Shown piece by piece: positions 17,258 through 26,090 of a DNA stretch of 64,000 nt; the first letter of the stretch is position 1, and each line of letters starts with the position of its first letter. The notes beneath the pieces are model-generated. The model was not told the origin of the DNA, made no database searches, and worked only from the letters and a program-made list of their open reading frames with translations. The stretch covers positions 124,001 through 188,000 of the forward strand of contig NZ_JARFYN010000004.1 of the NCBI RefSeq assembly GCF_030272695.1, read 5' to 3'. The position numbers and the translations under genes were made by a program. This DNA is from Martinezella calliandrae. GTDB lineage: Bacteria; Pseudomonadota; Alphaproteobacteria; Rhizobiales; Rhizobiaceae.

Positions 17258-18460
17258 TCAGGCGGCTTCCGGCCTGCCCACCAATTCCCGCACCGCCTCC
17301 TGGATCAACCGGCAGGCATCGATCGAAGCGCGGCGGCCGTTGTGGGCGAGGTGATAGGACAGCGGTAGCACGTGGTCCGGATTGACGATCCGGACCTTGT
17401 CGGCGATCGGGGCGGCACTGACGCGCCCGAGAAATGAAACATAGCCATGATTGGCGACGAGATCGACGATGACGGGCAGCGAGTCGGCCGAGGTAATGTC
17501 GCGGCCGCGAAATCGACGGCGGTCGCCGCTGTCAAAGCCGAAAGCCATAGCGGCATTGCCGATGCCGGTGCGCGGGCTCGGCACGCAGAGCGGATGGTTT
17601 TCGACCAATGCCGTCAGGGTCAGCTCCGTGCTACCAGGCGGCGCGATCGCCACCATGTCGGTCGTCACCAGTTCCGTATGCTCGAAGGCATCGAGGCCGA
17701 AGACGGAATCGACAATAGCGACATCGATCCGGCCAGACCTCAGCGCCTCGCGCAGATCGTCGGCGGTCATCAGCATCAGGGACAGCGTGTTGCGGTTGCC
17801 GCTGATGTTCCAGCGCGCCACGAGGCTGGCAAGCGAGCGCGCCACCCAGCTTTCCGAGCCCGTCGGGATGATCGACCCGATACGCACGGCGCGCGCTGTC
17901 CGCCGAAATCGCTCATCCGCCGCCGCCTTCATCTCGTCCCATGCCTGGGTGATACTGGCGAGGATGGCATAGACGTCGCGTCCCGCATCGGTCAGCACCG
18001 AACCCTGCGCCTGACGTTCGAACAGGCGGCAGCCGAAGAATTCTTCCAGATTGGCGATCTGCAGCGAAAGCTGCGGCTGACCGAGACGCAGGCGGCGGGC
18101 TGCGCGATTGATGCTGCCCTGATCAGCGACCTCGAGGAAACGCTCGATGGTGGCAATCTTCAACGGCAGGCGAGCCGCCCATTGAGCATAGTTCTCCGGC
18201 GCTGGCGGTTCCTGCGTTAACGCCGAGAGCTGCCGCATAGCCGACAAGATCGGCTGCAGACTCTTCTGCACCTTCGAGCTGGCGAGCAAGGTGGCAAGCT
18301 CGCCGGATGCTCGTTCGACGAGCTTCATCGCCAGTTCCGTCTCCAGGCGTCGTAGCGCGCTCGACACGGTCGAGGCCGAAAATGACAACCTGCGCGCCGT
18401 CTCTCTGACGGAACCGATCGAGAAAACCGTATCGGCGACGAACAATGCTCCGAGATACAA
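17258..18460 (-). CDS. LysR-type regulator with two HTH domains
   Basis: A 400-residue transcription factor, about 100 residues longer than usual LysR proteins. Residues 5-50 already form one LysR-like helix-turn-helix (SIGSVRETARRLSFSASTVS, then SALRRLETELAMKLVER). After a linker, residues 102-161 form a second, canonical one (IERFLEVADQGSINRAARRL, GQPQLSLQIANLEEFFGCRLF). Residues about 190-390 are the effector-binding domain (VRIGSIIPTGSESW, DVAIVDSVFG, VENHPLCVPSPRTG). It is divergent from the osmoprotectant transporter genes, so it is a good candidate for their regulator. The duplicated HTH appears genuine because the frame is continuous and both copies are intact. Confidence 0.85.
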   Translation of the reverse strand: MYLGALFVADTVFSIGSVRETARRLSFSASTVSSALRRLETELAMKLVERASGELATLLASSKVQKSLQPILSAMRQLSALTQEPPAPENYAQWAARLPLKIATIERFLEVADQGSINRAARRLRLGQPQLSLQIANLEEFFGCRLFERQAQGSVLTDAGRDVYAILASITQAWDEMKAAADERFRRTARAVRIGSIIPTGSESWVARSLASLVARWNISGNRNTLSLMLMTADDLREALRSGRIDVAIVDSVFGLDAFEHTELVTTDMVAIAPPGSTELTLTALVENHPLCVPSPRTGIGNAAMAFGFDSGDRRRFRGRDITSADSLPVIVDLVANHGYVSFLGRVSAAPIADKVRIVNPDHVLPLSYHLAHNGRRASIDACRLIQEAVRELVGRPEAA

Positions 18461-18905
18461 ACCAGCCTTCCTTCCAGGCGTGCTGCATACGTCCCCTTTT
18501 GCATGCCGCCCGCCGCGACGATATGATGTGTTCTCAAAAAAAGATATCCCAAACCTGAAAAGCTATGACTATCGTTCGACCGCTGGCTAACCGATCCTGC
18601 CGTCAACAAGAGATCGGAACGGCGGCGAAATGGGTGAGGGGAACAAAAACAAACGCACTTGCCCCTGAAAAAAGAAATCTATTTTCGCGCTTATGCCGGG
18701 CACCCTCGTCATAATCGCGCGGCACTGCAGGTGGCGGATTGGCATGTCATCGATTTTTTGATGACGAGCACTATCTCCCAGACGCAGACAGGACTTCGCA
18801 TGCGGGTTCTTCGGCCCGCAGTTACACGTGGCGCGTCCGGGGACCGGATTTGAACCGAACGGATACGCCAGGCAAACGGTTCAACGGGGTATAAAGGGTA
18901 ACATC
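18461..18905. promoter_or_regulatory. Divergent control region between LysR and the osmoprotectant operon
   Basis: About 445 bases with no convincing gene. At 18746-18765 GTCATC and GATGAC form an inverted repeat around eight bases, giving ATC-N8-GAT, which is close to the spacing of LysR-type operators. A second hairpin-capable GCGGG/CCCGC pair lies near 18801-18820. Promoters for both directions must be here; assignment of the repeat to the LysR protein is inference. Confidence 0.4.
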
Positions 18906-19814
18906 ATGTTCAAGAAGCTCGCACTCGCCGCCGCGCTGGCGGCTTTCGTCGCCAACGGCGCCAGCGCCGCCGATGTCGTAGTCTCTTCGAAGATCGACAC
19001 GGAGGGCACTCTGCTCGGCAATATCATCTTCGCCGCCCTTAATGCCAATGGCATCAAGGCGAAGGACCGCATCGCGCTCGGCACCACGCCGGTTCTGCGC
19101 AAGGCGATCACGGCAGGTGAAATCGACATCTATGCCGAATATACCGGCAATGCCGGCTTCTTCTTCAACAAGGCCGAAGATCCGGCGTGGAAGAACTTGC
19201 AGCAGGGCTATGACCAGGCGAAGAAACTCGACTACGACGCCAACAAGATCGTCTGGCTGACGCCCTCGCCCGCAAACAACACCTGGGCGATTGCCGTTCG
19301 CAACGACGTTGCCGGCCCGGCCAAACTCAAGACCATGTCCGATTTCGGCAAATGGGTTGCTGGCGGCGGTCCCGTGAAGCTTGCGGCCTCTTCCGAATTC
19401 GTCAACTCGCCGGCGGCCCTGCCGGCCTTCCAGACCACCTACAGCTTCCAGATCAAGCCAGATCAGGAAGTAGTGCTCTCCGGCGGCGACACTGCGGCGA
19501 CGATCAAGGCTGCGGCCGACCAGACCAACGGCGTCAACACCGCCATGGTCTACGGCACGGACGGCGCCATCGAAGCGGCTGAACTGACGGTTCTCGAGGA
19601 CGACAAGAGCGTGCAGCCGGTCTATGCACCGACGCCGATCATCCGCGAAGCCGTGCTAAAGGCCAACCCGAAGATCGAAGAGGTTCTGGCACCGATCTTC
19701 AAGGGCCTGACCGCCGATGTGCTGCGCAAGCTGAACGGCCGTATCCAGGTCGACGGCGAACCGGCCAAGTCGGTTGCCGAATCCTACCTCAAGGAAAACG
19801 GCTTCCTGAAGTAA
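18906..19814 (+). CDS. Osmoprotectant (glycine-betaine type) ABC transporter substrate-binding protein
   Basis: Periplasmic receptor of an OsmF/YehZ-type quaternary-amine importer (OpuAC family), 302 residues. The signal peptide MFKKLALAAALAAFVANGASA is followed by DVVVSSKIDTEGTLLGNII, the family's ligand-domain opening, then EIDIYAEYTGNAGFFF and TWAIAVRN. GGTAACATC precedes ATG at 18906. First gene of a four-gene set encoding permease, ATPase and second permease. Ligand is inferred from family (betaines or related compounds), not from binding residues. Confidence 0.9.
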   Translation: MFKKLALAAALAAFVANGASAADVVVSSKIDTEGTLLGNIIFAALNANGIKAKDRIALGTTPVLRKAITAGEIDIYAEYTGNAGFFFNKAEDPAWKNLQQGYDQAKKLDYDANKIVWLTPSPANNTWAIAVRNDVAGPAKLKTMSDFGKWVAGGGPVKLAASSEFVNSPAALPAFQTTYSFQIKPDQEVVLSGGDTAATIKAAADQTNGVNTAMVYGTDGAIEAAELTVLEDDKSVQPVYAPTPIIREAVLKANPKIEEVLAPIFKGLTADVLRKLNGRIQVDGEPAKSVAESYLKENGFLK

Positions 19815-19878
19815 GACTTTACCAACTACCCTAGCGGCTCCGCTTTGATAAGGTGGAGCCGCAGTCACATTTGATGAG

Positions 19879-19923
19879 GCATGATCTTGGCCAAAAGCCG
19901 CTTTGCGCGTTTTGAGATCATGC
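19879..19923. repeat. Rhizobial palindromic intergenic element
   Basis: Nine-base arms GCATGATCT (19879-19887) and AGATCATGC (19915-19923) enclose a GC-rich centre with its own short inverted pairing. It sits between the binding-protein gene and the permease gene. Elements of this form recur in Rhizobium intergenic DNA, which is general knowledge rather than something shown within this window. It may act as an mRNA stabiliser after the highly expressed first gene. Confidence 0.6.
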
Positions 19924-19941
19924 GCTGACGGAGCTTGCTTG

Positions 19942-21108
19942 ATGGAACATGCACTTGCGGTCCGCAGGGTGGACCGTCTTGGAATGGTGCTGGTGGCCGG
20001 TGGTCTCCTGGCGACGGCATCGATGCCGTTCGTCATCGTCAAGGCAAATCGCATTGCCGCCGGCAAGCCGCAATTGCTGACACAGCTTCTTGCCCAGCCG
20101 GTCGCGCTGGCGCTTCTTATTCTTCTCGTCGCCACCGCGCTTGCCGCTCTTTTCCTGCGCAACCAGCTCGTCCGCCTCGGCATCGCCACGTTCGCCATCG
20201 CCCTGCTGATCATCACGCTCGGCCTCGTCTCTACCGCGGCTACGCCGGCCGGAAGCACTGTGGCGCGCATCACGCCGGGCGGCTGCTTTTGGGTGCTGCT
20301 CGCCGTTATCGGCCTAGTGATTTCCGATGCGCTGGTGAAGCTGCAGCTCACGCCATGGCTTCGGGTCGCCTCGCTCGCCCTCTACACAGCGATTCTCGGC
20401 GTCATCCTCAGGGCCGGCCTGCTCGACAATCTGTCGATCATGAAGGAGTACGGCAACAATGCCGATAAATTCTGGAATGAGGCGCTTGGCCATGTGTTCC
20501 TGTCGCTCGGCTCCGTCGCCATTGCCATCGTGCTTGCCCTGCCGCTCGGCATCTTTTGCTATTGGCAGCCGAGACTTCGCGCCGTCGTGCTGCGCGGCTT
20601 GAGCCTAGTGCAGACCATTCCGAGCCTGGCTCTGTTCGGCATTTTGATGCTGCCGCTCGGCTATATCGCGGCGCACATCCCTTTCGCGGCCGCGATCGGC
20701 GTTCAAGGCATCGGCACAGCGCCGGCGCTGGTAGCGCTGGTGATCTATTCGCTGCTGCCGATCGTCGCCAATACCGTCGTCGGGCTCGCCGGCGTCGATC
20801 CCTCCGTGCGTGACGCAGCCGCCGGCATGGGACTGACGCGCCGACAGATCCTGACTGGCATCGATCTGCCGCTCGCGTTCCCGGTTATCCTGACCGGTAT
20901 CCGCATCGTGCTTGTGCAGGCCATCGGCCTCGTCACGGTCGCGGCGCTGATCGGCGGCGGCGGTTTCGGTCTCTTCATCTTCCAGGGCATCGGCCAGACG
21001 GCCAATGACCTGGTGCTGCTCGGCGCCGTGCCGACGGTCTTTCTAGCATTCTCATCGGCCGTCATCCTCGATGCGGTCATCGACAGCATCCGAGGACAAC
21101 ACGCATGA
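19942..21108 (+). CDS. Osmoprotectant ABC transporter permease
   Basis: Membrane subunit of the importer, 388 residues, related to YehY/OpuCB-type permeases. An N-terminal region with four or five spans not shared with the shorter permease (residues about 15-180) precedes the transport core (GHVFLSLGSVAIAIVLALPLG onward), with the EAA loop SVRDAAAGMGLTRRQILTGIDLPLA. The start MEHALAVRRVD has a weak GGAG site about ten bases upstream. It overlaps the ATPase gene by four bases (ATGA). Confidence 0.9.
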   Translation: MEHALAVRRVDRLGMVLVAGGLLATASMPFVIVKANRIAAGKPQLLTQLLAQPVALALLILLVATALAALFLRNQLVRLGIATFAIALLIITLGLVSTAATPAGSTVARITPGGCFWVLLAVIGLVISDALVKLQLTPWLRVASLALYTAILGVILRAGLLDNLSIMKEYGNNADKFWNEALGHVFLSLGSVAIAIVLALPLGIFCYWQPRLRAVVLRGLSLVQTIPSLALFGILMLPLGYIAAHIPFAAAIGVQGIGTAPALVALVIYSLLPIVANTVVGLAGVDPSVRDAAAGMGLTRRQILTGIDLPLAFPVILTGIRIVLVQAIGLVTVAALIGGGGFGLFIFQGIGQTANDLVLLGAVPTVFLAFSSAVILDAVIDSIRGQHA

Positions 21109-22052
21109 CCACCATGATCGAGCTGAAAGGCGTGACCAAGCGCTATGGCAGTGTCGCCGTGGTCGACAATGTTAGCATGAGCATGGAAAAGGGCACGATC
21201 ACCGTCATCGTCGGCACCTCCGGCTCCGGCAAGTCGACGCTGATGCGCATGATCAACCGGCTGGTGCCAATCTCCGCCGGCCAGATCTTGCTCCGCGGCC
21301 AGGATGTCACGACCGCGCCGGCGACCGAGCTTCGCCGCGGCATCGGCTATGCCATTCAAGGCCACGGCCTGTTTCCGCACCGGACCGTGGCGCAGAACAT
21401 CGCGACCGTGCCGCAATTGCTCGGCTGGGACAAAGCGCGCATCGACCGCCGCGTTGAGGAACTCCTCAATCTCTTCCATCTGGATCCCGGGACCTTCGCG
21501 GCGAAGTATCCGAGCCAGCTTTCCGGCGGCCAGCAACAGCGCGTCGGCGTTGCGCGTGCGCTCGCCGCCGAACCGGAAGTGCTGCTGATGGACGAGCCGT
21601 TCGGCGCACTCGATCCTGTCATCCGCGGCAAGGCGCAGGACGATCTTCTGGCCATCCAGAAGCAGTTCGGCACGACCATCGTCCTTGTCACCCACGACAT
21701 GGACGAAGCCTTCCATCTCGGTGACAAGATCGCCGTCATGAGCGAAGGCAAGCTGCTGCAATGTTCCGAACCGGGGAAGATCCTGACCGAACCGGCCGAT
21801 CCCTTCGTACAACAACTGACCGGCACCTCCGATCGGGCACTGAAGCTGATGTCGCTGCTGCCGCTGAAGGGAAGCATGCAGCCGCTGCGACCGGGCCTCG
21901 GCTACAGCCTGTCGCAGACGCTCAATCTGCGCGATGCGCTGGCCGAGATGATTTGGCAGGGTGCCGACGAAGCGATCGTGGAAGATGACAGCAAGGTGCC
22001 GGTCGGCTCGATCTCCATGCGGCATCTGATCGAACTGGGCCGCAAAGCATGA
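21105..22052 (+). CDS. Osmoprotectant ABC transporter ATP-binding protein
   Basis: ATPase of the betaine-type importer, 315 residues. Walker A GTSGSGKST, Q-loop AIQGHGLFPHRTV, signature [10 protein letters not shown], Walker B VLLMDEPFGALDP and H-loop VTHDMDEA are all intact. The C-terminal 70 residues after the nucleotide-binding domain contain a partial CBS-like segment (LRDALAEMIWQGADEAIVEDD), consistent with osmo-sensing regulation in OpuCA-type ATPases, though shorter than a full CBS pair. Overlaps its neighbours by four bases on each side, so translation is coupled. Confidence 0.92.
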   Translation: MTTMIELKGVTKRYGSVAVVDNVSMSMEKGTITVIVGTSGSGKSTLMRMINRLVPISAGQILLRGQDVTTAPATELRRGIGYAIQGHGLFPHRTVAQNIATVPQLLGWDKARIDRRVEELLNLFHLDPGTFAAKYPSQLSGGQQQRVGVARALAAEPEVLLMDEPFGALDPVIRGKAQDDLLAIQKQFGTTIVLVTHDMDEAFHLGDKIAVMSEGKLLQCSEPGKILTEPADPFVQQLTGTSDRALKLMSLLPLKGSMQPLRPGLGYSLSQTLNLRDALAEMIWQGADEAIVEDDSKVPVGSISMRHLIELGRKA

Positions 22053-22798
22053 AATTTCTGACCGCTAACATCTTCCGGTTCCTGGCGCTGGCGCTGCTGC
22101 TGGTGCTGCTGTTCCGGCCGGAATGGCTGATGCCGATCCTGGCACCGCTCACCAAATTCGGGGCATCGCCGATCTACACGCAGAACAGCCTAGTGGGTCT
22201 CGCGATCAGCCATATGGAGCTGATCCTGATCTCGATCGCCGCCAGCGGCATCCTCGCCGTGCTTGGCGGCGTCTTCGTCACCCGCAAAAGCGGCGCCGAT
22301 TTCCTGCCCCTGTCGCGCGCGATCGCCAATGCCGGCCAGACTTTTCCCCCGGTCGCAGTGCTGGCGCTCGCCATCTCCACTACGGGTTTCGGCGCGGTGC
22401 CGACGCTGATTGCGCTTTTTCTCTATGCGCTGCTGCCGATTTTCGAAAATACCGTCGCCGGCCTGCAGCAGGTGCCCGCCTCCGTACTCGACGCCGCCGA
22501 CGGCATGGGCATGAATGGCTGGCAGCGGCTGTTTCAGGTCGAGCTGCCTCTGGCTCTCCCGCTGATCATCGAGGGCCTGAAGATTGCCACCGTCATCAAT
22601 ATCGGCACGGCGACCATCGGCTCGACCGTTGCGGCGAAGGGGCTTGGCGAAGTCATCATCGCCGGCCTGATCAATGACAATACTGCCTTTATCCTGCAGG
22701 GCGGCTTAATCGTCGGCCTGATGGCGGTGCTAATCTACGACGGCATGGAGACGATCGAACATGCCGTCACCCGCAAAATCGGCTTCCGGCCGCAGTGA
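22049..22798 (+). CDS. Osmoprotectant ABC transporter permease (second)
   Basis: A 249-residue inner-membrane permease with about six spans, related to YehW/OpuCD. The core contains SHMELILISIAASGILAVLGG, the EAA loop SVLDAADGMGMNGWQRLFQVELPLALP and IGTATIGSTVAAKGLGEVI. Paired with the longer permease at 19942, giving a heterodimeric channel. It is the last gene of the operon; no obvious terminator follows, but a repeat-like segment does. Confidence 0.9.
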   Translation: MKFLTANIFRFLALALLLVLLFRPEWLMPILAPLTKFGASPIYTQNSLVGLAISHMELILISIAASGILAVLGGVFVTRKSGADFLPLSRAIANAGQTFPPVAVLALAISTTGFGAVPTLIALFLYALLPIFENTVAGLQQVPASVLDAADGMGMNGWQRLFQVELPLALPLIIEGLKIATVINIGTATIGSTVAAKGLGEVIIAGLINDNTAFILQGGLIVGLMAVLIYDGMETIEHAVTRKIGFRPQ

Positions 22799-22839
22799 TT
22801 TCGCGGCCTGGGCATCCCGTGGGTACCACCTGCAAGCGG

Positions 22840-22978
22840 ACAAAATGCTCTAGATTCAAAAGACTAGAACAACCTTTGTGCGTTTAACTGAACGCAGGGC
22901 TTTCTAGGCGGTATGGCTCTGATGGTTCGCGTGCGCGATTTTGTCCAAAAATCGCTTCGCAGTATTTGGGGTTCATGC
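22840..22978. repeat. Probable rhizobial intergenic repeat
   Basis: The segment after the osmoprotectant operon (starting AAAATGCTCTAGATTC) has the organisation of short inverted pairs (for example GCGATTTTGTCC paired with GGAC-less CAAAAATCGC around 22935-22955) that resembles dispersed intergenic elements in rhizobia. Only a single copy is present here, so repeat status rests on recollection of such elements, not on a second copy in this window. Confidence 0.35.
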
Positions 22979-23017
22979 TTCACATCGGAGTCCACATTTA
23001 GCGCCAAGGAGGTGCAT

Positions 23018-23413
23018 ATGGCGAAAATGATCCATTCGATGATCCGAGTTCTCGATGAAGCGCGGTCGATCGATTTCTACAGCAAGGCTTTCGGGCTAAC
23101 GGTCGCCGACCGCATCGCCTTCCCGACCTTTACGCTGATCTATCTCAGCAATGTGGAGACTGGTTTTGAACTGGAATTGACCGTCAACCAGGACCGAGTC
23201 GAGCCCTATGCGCTCGGCAACGGCTATGGCCACCTCGCTGTATCAGTCGACGAGCTTCGGGACGAACACGCGCGCTTCACCGAGCTGGGCCTCGATCCCG
23301 GCAAGGTCATCGAACTCAATCGCGATGGGAGACTTTTCGCCCTCTTCTTCTTCGTCACCGATCCCGATGGCTACAAGATCGAGGTGGTTCAAAGGCACGG
23401 GCGGTTCCAATAA
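23018..23413 (+). CDS. gloA: Glyoxalase I / VOC family lactoylglutathione lyase
   Basis: Converts the methylglyoxal-glutathione hemithioacetal to lactoylglutathione. The 131-residue protein carries the four metal ligands expected of a glyoxalase I: H6 (MIHSMIRV), E53 (ELELT), H72 (YGHLAV) and E122 (YKIEVV), with the GYGHLA and TDPDGYKIE motifs. AAGGAGG stands six bases before ATG at 23018. Monocistronic. As the VOC superfamily includes other activities, the gloA symbol is tentative, although ligand conservation supports it. Confidence 0.85.
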   Translation: MAKMIHSMIRVLDEARSIDFYSKAFGLTVADRIAFPTFTLIYLSNVETGFELELTVNQDRVEPYALGNGYGHLAVSVDELRDEHARFTELGLDPGKVIELNRDGRLFALFFFVTDPDGYKIEVVQRHGRFQ

Positions 23414-23428
23414 AAACAACACAACCAC

Positions 23429-23446
23429 GCCCCGCGCACGCGGGGC
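23429..23446. terminator. Hairpin between convergent glyoxalase and PRC-barrel genes
   Basis: GCCCCGC and GCGGGGC flank GCAC. It lies between the stop codons of convergent genes and probably serves both, although no long T-run follows. Confidence 0.6.
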
Positions 23447-23470
23447 AGGCCGGCTCAACTATTTGTGTGC

Positions 23471-23866
23471 CTACATCCAGTAGGGCGGCACGCCGAAATA
23501 GTCGTGGCTCTTATGGCCATGATCCTTGTGGACTAGGGTATCGTCCTTGCTGGCGAAACGACGAGCCTTCTCGATGTCGTTCTTGGTCATGTTGACGCGG
23601 TAACCGTCGATGCGGGCGTCGTAGCGCAGCTTCTCCCAAGGCAACCGATAGTGATCCTGGCCGATGCCAAAAAAGCCGCCAAAACTGAGGATAATGAACG
23701 CAATACGTCCATCGCTTTTTTCCAGCATCAGGCGCTCGATATGACCAATCTGCTTGCCGTCTGACCCAAAGACCTTCGATCCCTCGACCCGATCGCAGGC
23801 AACCAGCATCGACATGTCCTTGACATAGAGGTCGCGGCTGATCGTCTCGGCACTCTCTTTATGCAT
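23471..23866 (-). CDS. PRC-barrel domain protein
   Basis: A 131-residue soluble protein with a PRC-barrel domain (about residues 20-95: ACDRVEGSKVFGSDGKQIGH, IERLMLEKSDGRIAFIILSF, LPWEKLRYDARIDGYRVNM). PRC barrels in alphaproteobacteria occur in small stand-alone proteins of unknown role and in RimM and photosynthetic H subunits. A His/Lys-rich tail (HKDHGHKSHDYFGVPPYWM) follows. AAGGAGG precedes the ATG at 23866. Divergent from fadD. Exact function is unknown. Confidence 0.82.
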   Translation of the reverse strand: MHKESAETISRDLYVKDMSMLVACDRVEGSKVFGSDGKQIGHIERLMLEKSDGRIAFIILSFGGFFGIGQDHYRLPWEKLRYDARIDGYRVNMTKNDIEKARRFASKDDTLVHKDHGHKSHDYFGVPPYWM

Positions 23867-24049
23867 GTGCGCACCTCCTTTTGGATACGCTTCACATAAA
23901 CTTTTGGAGCGTCCGATCCGCCTTCTACTTGCGCAGGCACCACGATGCTCCGATGGGTCTTCGCCCACGGCTCCATTAACGCTCCGTCGTCGCAAAAGTT
24001 CCAGTACTTTTTTCAAACTTATTAAAAATTGGTTAACGCCCATGGATTA

Positions 24050-24065
24050 TTGACGTTTACGTCAA
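24050..24065. promoter_or_regulatory. Perfect palindrome TTGACGT-TT-ACGTCAA upstream of fadD
   Basis: The 16 bases TTGACGTTTACGTCAA have seven-base arms around TT, about 155 bases before the fadD ATG and about 180 before the divergent PRC-barrel gene. The arms are identical to the core of the palindrome before the nitronate monooxygenase gene. Known MerR-family regulators of branched-chain and fatty-acid degradation in proteobacteria recognise palindromes of similar look (ACGT cores); assignment to such a regulator is inference. Confidence 0.6.
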
Positions 24066-24219
24066 AGTTATTATAGCTTTGTTATTGCCTTAGGTCTTTA
24101 GGCGAGGGCAAAGCGGCGGCGCTAGCGAAAAACGGGAGACTTTTCAGCCAAGTAGTGCCACGCTAAAGAGCCGCGCGCCGAAGGCTGGGCGTGACGATTG
24201 CGTCAAGGAGGAAGTACGC

Positions 24220-25917
24220 ATGAATTCAGTTTCCGCTCCTTCGGATGGACCGGCGATCAAGAAGATCTGGCTCGCGTCCTATCCGGACGGCGTGCCGGCC
24301 GAGTTGCCGCCGCTGGAGCATGTATCGCTTGCCGAACTGCTGGAGGAAAGCTGCGCGCGCTATGCGGATCGGCTCGCTTTCACCAGCATGGGCAAATCGA
24401 TCACCTATCGCGACCTCGACGCACAAACGCGCAAGATCGGTGCCTGGCTGCAGAGTCTCGGCCTGAAAAAGGGCGATCGCATCGCCGTGATGATACCGAA
24501 TGTGTTGCAGAACCCGATCGCCGTTTACGGCATCCTTCGCGCAGGCTTCGTCGTCGTCAATGTTAACCCGCTTTACACGCCGCGCGAACTGGAACATCAG
24601 CTGCGCGATTGCGGCGCCAAGGCGATCTTCGCGCTGGAAAACTTCGCGCACACGGTCGAGCAGGTGCTGGCGCATACCGATGTGCGCCATGTCATCGTCA
24701 CCTCGCTCGGCGACATGCTGGGCCTGAAGGGCCATTTCGTCAATTTCATCGTCCGCAAGGTGAAGAAGCTGGTACCAGCCTGGTCCATCCCCGGCCATCG
24801 CCGTTTCATGGCCGTACTCGATGAAGGGGCAAGGCTGCCGTTGAAGCCGGTCGATCTCACCAGCAGCGACATCGCATTCCTGCAATATACCGGCGGCACG
24901 ACCGGTGTTGCCAAGGGCGCGATCCTGACCCATGCCAACCTGCTCGCCAATCAGTTACAGTTGCTGCTGTGGTTGGCCGCCGCTTACGGCAATAAGACAC
25001 GGCCCGCTGTGCTGACCTTTGTCTGCGCATTGCCGCTCTACCATATTTTCGCACTGACGGTGAATTCGCTGATGGGCATGTCGCTCGGCGGACATAATGT
25101 GCTGATCGCCAACCCGCGCGATATACCGGGCTTCGTCAAAGAGCTCGGCAAATACAAATTCGACCTGTTTCCCGGCCTCAACACTTTGTTCAACGCGCTG
25201 ATGAACAATCCGGAATTCGCGAAGGTCGACCTGTCGCGCACCTTGACGCTAGCTGGCGGCATGGCCGTGCAGCGGCCAGTTGCCGAGCGCTGGCAGAAGA
25301 TGACAGGTTCGTGGATCACCGAGGGTTATGGCCTTTCGGAAACCTCGCCGGTCGCCAGCGCCAACCGCTTCGACAGCCCGGACTTCACCGGCACGATCGG
25401 CCTGCCGATCACGGGTACCGATTTCGACATTCGTGACGAGGACGGCAATTCGCTGTCGCTCGGCGACGTCGGCGAAATCTGCGTTCGTGGGCCGCAGGTC
25501 ATGGCCGGTTACTGGAAGCAACCGGCGGAAACCGCTAAGGTGATGACAGCGGACGGCTTCTTCCGAACCGGCGACATGGGGTTCATGGACGAGCGCGGCT
25601 ACACCAAAATTGTCGACCGAAAGAAGGACATGATCCTCGTCTCTGGCTTCAACGTCTATCCGAACGAGATCGAGGAAGTCGCCGCCATGCATCCGGGAAT
25701 TCTCGAAGCTGCAGCAATCGGCGTGCCGGACGTGCATTCTGGCGAAGCCGTCAAACTTTTCATCGTCAAGAAGGACCAGGCGCTAACCGAAGCGGAGGTC
25801 AAGGCGCACTGCATCGCAAACCTCACCAATTACAAACGACCGCGCTTCATCGAATTCCGCACTGAACTGCCGAAATCGAATGTCGGCAAGATCCTGCGCA
25901 AGGAATTGCGCAACTGA
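24220..25917 (+). CDS. fadD: Long-chain fatty acid-CoA ligase FadD
   Basis: Activates fatty acids to acyl-CoA using ATP at the inner face of the membrane. The 565-residue protein shows the ANL-superfamily P-loop YTGGTTGVAKGA (about residue 225), the GYGLSETSPV motif, FRTGDMGFMDERGY with the hinge Asp, and a C-terminal PKSNVGKILRKELR with the adenylation lysine. AAGGAGG precedes the ATG at 24220. In Sinorhizobium meliloti fadD also influences surface motility and nodulation. It is monocistronic, with a strong terminator after the stop and a palindromic operator upstream. Confidence 0.95.
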   Translation: MNSVSAPSDGPAIKKIWLASYPDGVPAELPPLEHVSLAELLEESCARYADRLAFTSMGKSITYRDLDAQTRKIGAWLQSLGLKKGDRIAVMIPNVLQNPIAVYGILRAGFVVVNVNPLYTPRELEHQLRDCGAKAIFALENFAHTVEQVLAHTDVRHVIVTSLGDMLGLKGHFVNFIVRKVKKLVPAWSIPGHRRFMAVLDEGARLPLKPVDLTSSDIAFLQYTGGTTGVAKGAILTHANLLANQLQLLLWLAAAYGNKTRPAVLTFVCALPLYHIFALTVNSLMGMSLGGHNVLIANPRDIPGFVKELGKYKFDLFPGLNTLFNALMNNPEFAKVDLSRTLTLAGGMAVQRPVAERWQKMTGSWITEGYGLSETSPVASANRFDSPDFTGTIGLPITGTDFDIRDEDGNSLSLGDVGEICVRGPQVMAGYWKQPAETAKVMTADGFFRTGDMGFMDERGYTKIVDRKKDMILVSGFNVYPNEIEEVAAMHPGILEAAAIGVPDVHSGEAVKLFIVKKDQALTEAEVKAHCIANLTNYKRPRFIEFRTELPKSNVGKILRKELRN

Positions 25918-25937
25918 CATAATTCCATGTCATTCCG

Positions 25938-25972
25938 AAAGCCGCTCGCTCTATTTCGCGAGCGGCTTTTTT
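25938..25972 (+). terminator. Intrinsic terminator of fadD
   Basis: AAAGCCGCTCGC (25938-25949) pairs with GCGAGCGGCTTT (25958-25969) around an eight-base loop and is followed by further T residues. It lies about 20 bases after the fadD stop. Confidence 0.88.
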
Positions 25973-26090
25973 CATTTTGGATGACACGTGAACTTGATTT
26001 AAGCCCCACAAAGCGAATAGTTTCCGCGACTAACTCAGATTGCCCCGCCCTCGCCAGACGGCCAGTGGCGCGAACCGCAAGGAGCCCCCC

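Noticed and set aside
20745..22025. 426-codon minus-strand frame opposite the osmoprotectant ATPase
   Set aside because: The plus-strand genes have all ABC motifs; the antisense frame shows only His/Arg-rich bias.
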